This document shows positions 7,020 to 12,889 of a stretch of DNA of 12,932 nucleotides, piece by piece (position 1 is the stretch's first letter; each line of letters begins with the position of its first letter). The stretch comes from DASVCZ01 sp036381335. GTDB lineage: Bacteria; Patescibacteriota; Microgenomatia; UBA1400; PJMF01. The notes under the pieces are model-generated. The model was not told where the DNA came from and searched no databases. It saw only the letters and a list, made by a program, of their open reading frames with translations. The DNA is taken from NCBI GenBank assembly GCA_036381335.1, contig DASVCZ010000065.1:1-12932 (forward strand), written 5' to 3'. Position numbers and translations under genes: made by a program.

Positions 7020-7155
7020 AGACCGTCAAAAGCACCGTCACCAGTAACGTTAATTACCACTTTAGGTAGGATAGGTGATTTTGAGAGTGAGAACAAAGAA
7101 GACTAATAATTACAATGAAAAATTGAATGTAGAGTCGAACGTGTCTTGAATCTAC
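7020..7155 (+). repeat. Duplicated intergenic leader element, copy 2 (putative structured RNA)
   Basis: This is the second copy of the element at 5043-5178, in the same orientation, ending 100 bases before the surface-protein gene at 7256 (copy 1 ends 91 bases before its gene). Conserved parts are the ACCGTC direct repeat (7022-7027, 7034-7039), the stem AATTACC/GGTGATT (7052-7058 with 7074-7080) and the block GTAGAGTCGAAC (7129-7140). The small hairpin is AATT/AATT here (7108-7111, 7121-7124): pair G5132-C5146 of copy 1 is replaced by A7109-U7123. Copy 2 can also form GTAGA/TCTAC (7129-7133, 7151-7155), which copy 1 cannot. The two copies share no obvious coding potential. Confidence 0.8.
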
Positions 7156-7162
7156 TCTGACT

Positions 7163-7191
7163 GCGAAGGCGGAGCTTCGGATCTTCTTCGC
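7163..7191 (+). promoter_or_regulatory. GC-rich inverted repeat with two competing pairings
   Basis: GCGAAG (7163-7168) can pair with CTTCGC (7186-7191), or its CGAAG with CTTCG (7175-7179). The two hairpins exclude each other. They lie between leader element copy 2 and the start codon at 7256 and have no counterpart after copy 1. The remaining bases to 7255 hold no clear promoter or Shine-Dalgarno. Confidence 0.4.
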
Positions 7192-7255
7192 GTTGCGTTT
7201 ATATCAAAACTTCTCTAGAGTAATGTAAGGTGTACGTAAGACGCCTATTTTAATT

Positions 7256-8782
7256 ATGCCCGATAATCCTTTGAAAAAGTCGTTTTTCCAGCGGCAAATC
7301 CCCACTTTAGCTGGTTTATTTATTCTGGTGGTAGCGTTAGTGGGAGGAATTATTTTCGTGGGTAGCGATACGGCTCAAGTTTTTTCACCACGAGCCACTC
7401 CGCAGACCACCCCTAAAAACATTAAAGTGACTAACGTCACCGACGATAGTTTCACCATTTCCTTTGAAACTGACGAAGCCACCGCCGGTTTTATTAAATA
7501 CGGAACTGAAGCAGGTGATCTCAACTCACAAATTAGCGACGACCGCGACCAATTATCAGGGACGATTGGCGATTACAAGCTGCACCATATTACAGTCAGA
7601 GGGCTGACCGCCAATACGCCTTACTTTTATGTCTTAGGCACTGGTGGGCGCAGCACCTTTGATAATGAAGGCACACCTTTTACCATCACCACAGCTAGAA
7701 GAGCGGGCGTCCCTTCTGCTGCCAAAACTATTTATGGGAACGTGGTCACGGCGGGCGGTGGCCCGGCCGATGGCGCGATTGTCTACATTACTTCTCCAGG
7801 CATGGGGGAAATGTCAGCCTTGGTTAAGAGCTCTGGCAGCTGGGCAGCACCCCTCTCCAATGCCCGGACTCCAGATGGGGCTGAATATGCCACTTTGAAC
7901 GAGGACTCTCAATTGGCACTCAGAGTAGCTGGACCAGATAAATCTACTTCTGAAGTTTCTATTACGCTCAAAGAGGCACAGCCGGTGGCTACCATTACCT
8001 TGGGTCAAAATACCGTGGCCGCGGCCTCGCCTTCGCCTTCGCCTGAGACTCACACAGAGACAGCTTCTGAAAGTGGCAGTACAACCTTGGCTAATCAGAG
8101 TCTGCCCCCAGTGGGTTCTGGCGGACTCGATAGTCTTTTATCTAGTTCACCGAGTGCCACCAGTACCGCCAGTTCCATGACCACCTTAGATCTGGCTAAC
8201 GTGGAAGCAGATGAAAAACCTGTGCTGACTACGACCCAACCAATTATTACTGGCAAAGTTGCACCCAATGTGGTTGTGAACATTGAAGTTAATTCTGAAA
8301 CCCAAATTACCCAGCAACTGACGGCCGATGCTAACGGCGAGTTTACGTTAGATATTGAAGCTTTGAAACAAGAACTAGAACCTGGGGAGCACACCGTCAC
8401 CTATTCCTACACCGATCCCACCACTGGCCAAATTGTCGAAAAAACGGTCAACTTTACAGTGGAGGCGCCAGCCAGAAATACCAGTACCCAAATTGCCCAG
8501 GCTACTACTACTCAATCCGGCACTACCAGTACAAGTAGTGCCAGTCCCACTCCTTTTGGTTCGAGTAATCCTTTCCCGATTGGGGGAGCCACTAATTCAG
8601 CCACCGCTACTAATAGCTCTAAAACCGCTACCCGGAGTGCCATGCCGTCTACGAGTAGCGCCATCCCGGTGTCGGGATCGGTAGGAACCACTTGGGCTTT
8701 AATTATCGGCGGTCTCTTTTTCCTAGTTGCCGGCGGCTGGAGTGCATGGTTAGCTAGAGAAGTAGATAGAGTGATTGAGTAA
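7256..8782 (+). CDS. Surface protein with FN3-like and Ig-like domains, two membrane anchors
   Basis: A 508-aa envelope protein with N-terminal membrane helix at about 17-36. A fibronectin type III-like domain follows (about 52-147; FTISFETDEATAGFIKYG, then LTANTPYFYVL). Next are a carboxypeptidase-regulatory-like beta domain (about 157-250; TIYGNVVTAGGGPADGAIVY), a Ser/Pro/Thr linker (about 255-310) and a bacterial Ig-like domain (about 320-402; ITGKVAPNVVVNIEV...GEFTLDI...PGEHTVTYSYTD). A second Ser/Thr-rich linker leads to IPVSG (470-474) and a C-terminal membrane helix (about 479-500) with tail REVDRVIE. IPVSG plus the helix resembles a degenerate sortase signal. It probably serves adhesion or envelope structure; no enzyme active site is seen. 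No Shine-Dalgarno precedes the ATG. It is the first gene after leader element copy 2, and the next gene starts 6 bases after its stop. Confidence 0.8.
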   Translation: MPDNPLKKSFFQRQIPTLAGLFILVVALVGGIIFVGSDTAQVFSPRATPQTTPKNIKVTNVTDDSFTISFETDEATAGFIKYGTEAGDLNSQISDDRDQLSGTIGDYKLHHITVRGLTANTPYFYVLGTGGRSTFDNEGTPFTITTARRAGVPSAAKTIYGNVVTAGGGPADGAIVYITSPGMGEMSALVKSSGSWAAPLSNARTPDGAEYATLNEDSQLALRVAGPDKSTSEVSITLKEAQPVATITLGQNTVAAASPSPSPETHTETASESGSTTLANQSLPPVGSGGLDSLLSSSPSATSTASSMTTLDLANVEADEKPVLTTTQPIITGKVAPNVVVNIEVNSETQITQQLTADANGEFTLDIEALKQELEPGEHTVTYSYTDPTTGQIVEKTVNFTVEAPARNTSTQIAQATTTQSGTTSTSSASPTPFGSSNPFPIGGATNSATATNSSKTATRSAMPSTSSAIPVSGSVGTTWALIIGGLFFLVAGGWSAWLAREVDRVIE

Positions 8783-8788
8783 GTGTAT

Positions 8789-10057
8789 ATGATTAATGCG
8801 CAACCAACAAATCCTAGCTTAACCCCGGCTCAGCCGACACCCGCACCAGCTGCAACCTCCACGCCAGCACAGGCGTCTGCATCTAACGGTTCTGCTACTC
8901 CTTCACCAGCAAATGGTCCATTCCAAGATCCTAGCTCAAGAGATTCTTTAATGGCTCGCATGAAACGGAATTGGAAAGTGCTGGTGGCGTTAGTCTTCTT
9001 TTTGATTTTATTGGTTGGTGCAGGTGTGGGGTACTACTTATCTCAGCAAGAACAAGATGTCCGACAACAAGCCTTTAGCCCTGGCGGCGAGTGGTTTATT
9101 GGTGGCTACCCTGAACAGCATCAAATTGACCAATATGACCGTTGTAATCTCTACAAAAACGCCTGTGATGTCAAGTATGGTCATTCCTCAGTTGGGTATG
9201 ATTCTTACTGTTTCTGTGAGCCAGAAGGTGGTCCTCCGGGGACTATTGGCTGTCCTGGTCAAGAACCTGCTTCATTGGGAGGCATGCAGGAAGGTACCCG
9301 CACCGGAGCTGGCACTTTATGTCCCAAACCGCCATCACCTACCCCTACTCTTAGCCCGTCACCTTCGCCTAGTCCGGTCACTCTTACTTGTGCTTCAATT
9401 ACACCCAGCGTCACTGAGTTAGAAGTCGGCGACACCATCTCTTTCACTTGTGGTGAAGTAGAGGGCGCTACCCGTTATGAGTTTAGAGTTATCCAGCCCG
9501 ATGGCTCTCCTCAGGCGTTAACAGCCACTAATAATGTCTCAGCTACTTTTACTGTGCCAGCCACCGGGACTTATCGCGGACAATGTCGAGTTTGTGGCGC
9601 AGATAGTTGTTCTACTTGGCCAGCTGGTCCTGATCGTTTAGCCTGTAATACCAACTTTACCTTGGCCGCAGTAGAGTCGCCTAGCCCAACCCCGTCACCC
9701 AGCGTCAGTCCGAGCCCCAGCCCAACGCCTAGTGTGACTCCCACTCCATCACCCACACCTACGCCTAGCCCCAGTCCGACACCAGCTGTGGGCTGTAACG
9801 AGGAATGTGTGGCTAACGCCGACTGTAGTAACAGCAATCACATCTGTTACAGTGGTCGTTGCCGTTTAGAAAGCAATCCTGAAAATACTAGTTGTGTGGC
9901 GCCGAGCAGTCCTACACCTTCACCAAGTGTGGTGGCTCAAGCTCAACCACCTTTACCTGAGGAATTACCTCAAAGCGGACCAGAAAACTGGGGTCAATTA
10001 ATTATGGCGGGTGTAGGGGTAATCCTAGCAGGAGCGGCCTTATTGTTACTTTTGTAA
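8789..10057 (+). CDS. Cys-rich surface protein with Ig-like domain and LPQSG sorting-like tail
   Basis: A 422-aa protein. ATG 8789 is preferred over GTG 8783 because the paralogue at 11987 also begins M-I-N-A. A Pro/Thr/Ala-rich cytoplasmic N-terminus (1-50) leads to a membrane helix (about 64-84). The motif QDVRQQAF (89-96) follows directly. Then come a Cys-rich domain (about 100-178), an Ig-like domain (about 199-292; GDTISFTCGEVEGATRYEFRV, GTYRGQCRVC), a (SP/TP)n linker (297-332), a 6-Cys module (336-369; NADCSNSNHICYSGRCR) and LPQSGPENW (393-401). A hydrophobic C-terminus with no basic tail ends the protein. The last 80 residues are very close to those of the 11987 product. It is probably a cell-surface or wall-linked protein co-transcribed with the gene at 7256; its ligand is unknown. 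Confidence 0.8.
   Translation: MINAQPTNPSLTPAQPTPAPAATSTPAQASASNGSATPSPANGPFQDPSSRDSLMARMKRNWKVLVALVFFLILLVGAGVGYYLSQQEQDVRQQAFSPGGEWFIGGYPEQHQIDQYDRCNLYKNACDVKYGHSSVGYDSYCFCEPEGGPPGTIGCPGQEPASLGGMQEGTRTGAGTLCPKPPSPTPTLSPSPSPSPVTLTCASITPSVTELEVGDTISFTCGEVEGATRYEFRVIQPDGSPQALTATNNVSATFTVPATGTYRGQCRVCGADSCSTWPAGPDRLACNTNFTLAAVESPSPTPSPSVSPSPSPTPSVTPTPSPTPTPSPSPTPAVGCNEECVANADCSNSNHICYSGRCRLESNPENTSCVAPSSPTPSPSVVAQAQPPLPEELPQSGPENWGQLIMAGVGVILAGAALLLLL
9677..9784 (+). repeat. (Ser/Thr-Pro)n coding low-complexity repeat
   Basis: Degenerate tandem 6-base units encode alternating SP/TP dipeptides, with occasional SV, between the Ig-like domain and the Cys module. The linker is probably extended and may be O-glycosylated. 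Such tracts can change length by slippage. Confidence 0.8.
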
Positions 10058-10066
10058 AGTTAGCTC

Positions 10067-10096
10067 TTGAAAATGATTGAGTAAAACATGTATTCT
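10067..10096 (+). promoter_or_regulatory. Possible promoter for the 620-aa surface protein gene
   Basis: TTGAAA (10067-10072), an 18-base spacer and TATTCT (10091-10096) lie in the 53-base gap after 10057. The -10 ends 14 bases before the GTG at 10111, the same distance as at the pilN-like gene, and again there is no Shine-Dalgarno. The hexamers are only partial matches. Confidence 0.4.
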
Positions 10097-10110
10097 TATC
10101 TTAATAAATT

Positions 10111-11973
10111 GTGACACTACCTGACTCTTTATCTTCCAGCTTTCGCGCGAATACTTCCAGTAACTACTCGGATGGGAGTGCTGATACTGCCAAAAATTCT
10201 TCCAGTACTGATCCTATTTCCAGTTACCAACCTCCGGCTTCGGCTCCTAAGTCATCACCTATAAAACCAAAAAGTAAGTGGAAAATGTGGGTCGGCGGCT
10301 TAGTAATGTTGATTTTAGTGGTAGGTGGAGCCGCTGGGTATTATTTGTTTACACAAGGTGCTGATATACGGCAACTGGCTTACGAAGATGCTTCTTGTAC
10401 ACCTGGCACTATTCAAGGAGTGTGTGGAGGAGTGACAAGTTTGGGTACCAGATGCTTAACAACACAACGTCCCTACTGTGATTCAACTGGTACCAAGTCT
10501 GTCTGTACAAATGCCACTGCTTGTGGCTACGGCACTCCCGAGAACCAAAGTTGTGGCGCAGTTCCTCACGGAGGTCATTTCTGTAATAACAATAGTGTAT
10601 GGGTGTGTAACAATGGGCAAACAAGTCAACAGCAAATTTGTTCTTATGGCTGTGAAAATAATGCGTGTAAACCTGCTCCGCCACCACCACAACCACCAAG
10701 TTCTTGTGGTCAATATCCTCACAACAGTAACTTCTGTGAAGGCAACGTTGTTAAACATTGTGACAATGGAAATGTAAGTACGGTTGCTAATTGTAGTTCT
10801 ACTCAACGATGTTCAGGGGGAACATGCCTTAATAACACTGTCTCTTGTTGGACTCTCAATAATGATAAAACAGCATGTTTGGGTCCTGTTAATGTTACGG
10901 GTACCACCTGTCCGGATGGTCATTACGCCAATGAGGACACTTGTTTAGCTAATGCCACTGGAACAGGTGGTGACACTGCGAAACAAGAAGGAGAAACTTG
11001 TAATGCTACTGCTGAATGTGCAACTGGTTTAGCCTGTAGTGCAGGAGTATGTAAAGACATCTCTCCTAATAAACCTGATGGAGCAACATGTACTTCTACT
11101 TCAGAGTGCCAAACCGGATCAGCTTGTAGCGCAGGCATATGCAAAGATATTTCTCCTTTAAAACCAGAAGGAGATACTTGTAGCTCAACTGCCGAATGCC
11201 GAACCGGATTAGCATGCAGTGCAGGAACTTGTAAAGACATTGGTCAAGACAAGCCAATTGGTGCTCTCTGTGTTTCTAATTCTCAATGCCAAAGTGGAGT
11301 TTGTTCAGAGGGGAAATGTCAAGTTTCTAATAACGGCACTGACGATACGGGTGGCGACGACAACATTCCCACTAATAACCTCTGTCTCGACGGATCAGGG
11401 CAGACAATTATCCGCAGTGACGTCTACACCTGTCCTAATGGTGATACCAACGGCGACGGTCAATGTACCAGCGGTGACTCAGGGTACACCTATGCCACTC
11501 ACCCTGGTGTGTATACCACTGAACCCACTGGCGTCGGCGACTGCTGGCAGATTGACTACTACTCAGTAGACTTAGCTACTTCTCAACAACGCTGGGGAGC
11601 CAATCCTAATGATCCAGCTGGGTATTGTGGACACGCGGGTCACCCAGAATTGTGTCAAACCACCAGCACGCCCCCACCAGGACCGATTGGCCCCATGTGT
11701 TTGAACATTAAACTGAACAACGTAACTACGGCCGATGCTGCTCCTCAGTTAGGCGACGAAATCACCTTTACCTGTGGCACCGTGGCCGGCGTGACTAACT
11801 ACCAATTCCGAGTGCGCACCCCTGCTGGCCAAGTCCAAGAAGTGCAAGCTAGTGCCGCTGGCAGTAACACCTCGCAAACTGTTACCATTGATACAGCCGG
11901 AACCTATTACGCTCAGTGCCAAGTCTGTAATGCTAATGGCTGCTCAGGCTGGGAAAACTTACCGAGTAACTAA
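10111..11973 (+). CDS. Large Cys-rich surface protein with tandem 4-Cys repeats and Ig-like domain
   Basis: A 620-aa protein starting at GTG 10111; an in-frame stop at 10105-10107 excludes longer versions and no better start precedes the helix. A Ser-rich cytoplasmic N-terminus leads to a membrane helix (about 59-80), then GADIRQLAY (83-91), matching QDVRQQAF in the 8789 product. Cys modules follow. Two are related (148-186 and 199-239), separated by a Pro-rich linker. Three exact-length 30-residue repeats (294-383) and a shorter fourth (384-405) each contain C-x5-C-x5-C-x4-C, with one residue fewer in the fourth. GDTNGDGQC (444-452) resembles a Ca-binding loop. An Ig-like domain (528-617; GDEITFTCGTVAGVTNYQFRV, GTYYAQCQVC) ends the protein without the last strand seen in its paralogue. 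It has no C-terminal helix or sorting motif, so it is anchored only at its N-terminus. The partner or ligand is unknown. Confidence 0.8.
   Translation: MTLPDSLSSSFRANTSSNYSDGSADTAKNSSSTDPISSYQPPASAPKSSPIKPKSKWKMWVGGLVMLILVVGGAAGYYLFTQGADIRQLAYEDASCTPGTIQGVCGGVTSLGTRCLTTQRPYCDSTGTKSVCTNATACGYGTPENQSCGAVPHGGHFCNNNSVWVCNNGQTSQQQICSYGCENNACKPAPPPPQPPSSCGQYPHNSNFCEGNVVKHCDNGNVSTVANCSSTQRCSGGTCLNNTVSCWTLNNDKTACLGPVNVTGTTCPDGHYANEDTCLANATGTGGDTAKQEGETCNATAECATGLACSAGVCKDISPNKPDGATCTSTSECQTGSACSAGICKDISPLKPEGDTCSSTAECRTGLACSAGTCKDIGQDKPIGALCVSNSQCQSGVCSEGKCQVSNNGTDDTGGDDNIPTNNLCLDGSGQTIIRSDVYTCPNGDTNGDGQCTSGDSGYTYATHPGVYTTEPTGVGDCWQIDYYSVDLATSQQRWGANPNDPAGYCGHAGHPELCQTTSTPPPGPIGPMCLNIKLNNVTTADAAPQLGDEITFTCGTVAGVTNYQFRVRTPAGQVQEVQASAAGSNTSQTVTIDTAGTYYAQCQVCNANGCSGWENLPSN
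10990..11325 (+). repeat. 90-bp tandem coding repeats (3 full and 1 degenerate)
   Basis: Units at 10990-11079, 11080-11169, 11170-11259 and about 11260-11325 encode 30-residue 4-Cys modules (GETC...ECATGLACSAGVC then KDISPNKPD). The first three keep exact phase and length. The fourth is one residue shorter between its second and third Cys and lacks the KDI..KP linker. Confidence 0.85.
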
Positions 11974-11986
11974 CACTTAAGAAATC

Positions 11987-12739
11987 ATGATTAACGCCAC
12001 ACCTAACACCACTAGCCCAACGCCCTCACCTGTCATGAATGAGGGTGCGGGTGTGCCTAAAGTGCAAGCTCCGGTGAATTCAGGTGGCTCTAAGCAACCC
12101 CGCAAAATTTTTGGAGTCGATCAACGATCCGTTTTAACTGTTTTAGGTCTGACCGCTTTCTTTATCGTCTCCATGCTGGGTGTGATGATTGCCCTGCGCC
12201 AACGCCAAGTGGAAGGCCCAGTAGCACCTAATGTTCCTCAATCACAACCATCGGCTGCTGAAGCTCCAGCTACAAATGCTATTTGTACTATGAGTTTTAC
12301 CGTAGCAGAAGCATCGCCCAGCCCTAGCCCATCACCGTCAGTCAGTCCCTCACCATCCGTTAGTCCATCACCAAGCGTCAGCCCTAGCCCATCAGTTAGT
12401 CCCACGCCAAGTGTCAGTCCCAGTGTCAGTCCTTCGCCTTCGGTTAGCCCCTCACCAAGCGTCAGTCCTTCACCAGTCATTGGCTGTAACTTCGACTGTA
12501 CCACCAACGCCGACTGTACCAACTCCTCTCACATCTGTTACGAAGGCAAGTGTCGCCTAGACAGCAATCCTAGCAACGAATCGTGTCAAGCCGCCTCACC
12601 CAGTCCTACCATGACTACCACCGCTCAACCTGAGTTACCTGAGGAACTCCCTGAAACAGGTCCTGAGAACTGGGTCCAAGTTATCATGGCCGGCGTCGGC
12701 ATTGTCTTGGCCGGAGCTGCTTTGCTCTTATTACTCTAG
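11987..12739 (+). CDS. Surface protein with (SP)n stalk, Cys module and LPETG sorting-like tail
   Basis: A 250-aa protein starting 13 bases after the previous stop, with no clear Shine-Dalgarno. It begins MINATP, like the MINAQP of the 8789 product. A Pro-rich N-terminus leads to a membrane helix (about 48-70), a short segment ending AICTMSFTVAEA, an SPSPSV-type stalk (110-163), a 6-Cys module (167-200; NADCTNSSHICYEGKCR), LPETGPENW (221-229) and a hydrophobic C-terminus ending in five leucines. LPETG is a canonical sortase recognition sequence, but the usual basic residues after the helix are missing. It lacks the Ig-like domain of its paralogue; only a piece resembling the last strand (CTMSFTVAEA versus CNTNFTLAAVE) remains. 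It is likely a cell-surface stalk protein, perhaps working with the 620-aa protein. Confidence 0.8.
   Translation: MINATPNTTSPTPSPVMNEGAGVPKVQAPVNSGGSKQPRKIFGVDQRSVLTVLGLTAFFIVSMLGVMIALRQRQVEGPVAPNVPQSQPSAAEAPATNAICTMSFTVAEASPSPSPSPSVSPSPSVSPSPSVSPSPSVSPTPSVSPSVSPSPSVSPSPSVSPSPVIGCNFDCTTNADCTNSSHICYEGKCRLDSNPSNESCQAASPSPTMTTTAQPELPEELPETGPENWVQVIMAGVGIVLAGAALLLLL
12314..12475 (+). repeat. SPSPSV-type tandem repeat (18-base period)
   Basis: Degenerate 18-base units, with some 6-base and 12-base slips, encode an SP/SV stalk of about 54 residues. It corresponds to the shorter 9677-9784 tract of the paralogue. Confidence 0.85.
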
Positions 12740-12748
12740 TGGTACAAT
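12740..12748 (+). promoter_or_regulatory. Extended -10 promoter (TGGTACAAT) of the tRNA gene
   Basis: The 9-mer starts directly after the stop codon of the surface protein gene and is identical to the one at 4685-4693. The predicted start is near 12755, giving about 10 bases of 5' leader before the tRNA. No convincing -35 is visible at 17 bases. Confidence 0.6.
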
Positions 12749-12764
12749 AGTATCCTCAGAAAGT

Positions 12765-12838
12765 GCGAGTGTAGCTCAATTGGTTAGAGCACAAAGCTTA
12801 TACCTTTGCGGTTCTAGGTTCGAGTCCTAGCACTCGCA
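12765..12838 (+). tRNA. tRNA-Ile, anticodon UAU
   Basis: A full cloverleaf is readable: acceptor GCGAGTG/CACTCGC (12765-12771 with 12831-12837) and D stem GCTC/GAGC (12774-12777, 12787-12790). The anticodon stem is CAAAG/CTTTG (12792-12796, 12804-12808) and encloses the 7-base loop CTTATAC. The variable region is 5 bases. The T stem is CTAGG/CCTAG with loop TTCGAGT. U33 is 12798, so the anticodon is 12799-12801, UAU, reading the Ile codon AUA. A37 and discriminator A73 (12838) fit isoleucine. The genome continues CC then T, so the 3' CCA is not fully encoded and must be completed by a CCA-adding enzyme. Most bacteria read AUA with a CAU tRNA modified by TilS; UAU is the rarer solution. No intron or odd arm is seen. 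Confidence 0.93.
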
Positions 12839-12875
12839 CCTTTTTCCCCAACCCTTACCGATCTTTCATAAAACG

Positions 12876-12883
12876 TGTATAGT
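12876..12883 (+). promoter_or_regulatory. -10-like element (TGTATAGT) before the right-edge gene
   Basis: TATAGT (12878-12883), preceded by TG, ends 6 bases before ATG 12890. This is the same spacing as at the DUF5654-like gene, so a leaderless message is possible. No Shine-Dalgarno is present. The preceding 12841-12875 has a short T-run after the tRNA but no hairpin besides the tRNA itself. Confidence 0.4.
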
Positions 12884-12889
12884 GATAGC

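Noticed and set aside
8433..8684. Alternative-frame open reading frames in the low-complexity regions (also 9015-9422 and 10478-10777)
   Set aside because: They are shadows caused by low-complexity Ser/Pro/Thr and Cys coding; the main frames have domains and the shadows have none.
8783..8788. GTG 8783 as the start of the second surface protein
   Set aside because: ATG 8789 gives the same MINA beginning as the paralogue; GTG would start directly on the preceding stop codon and adds only two residues.
11960..11990. Frameshift or assembly error joining the 10111 and 11987 genes into one
   Set aside because: The 11987 gene has its own MINA start, Pro-rich N-terminus and membrane helix matching the layout of the 8789 gene, so it is a separate gene.
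9677..12475. SP-coding repeats as a CRISPR array
   Set aside because: There are no constant repeats with unique spacers; the periodicity is in-frame Ser-Pro coding within membrane-anchored proteins.
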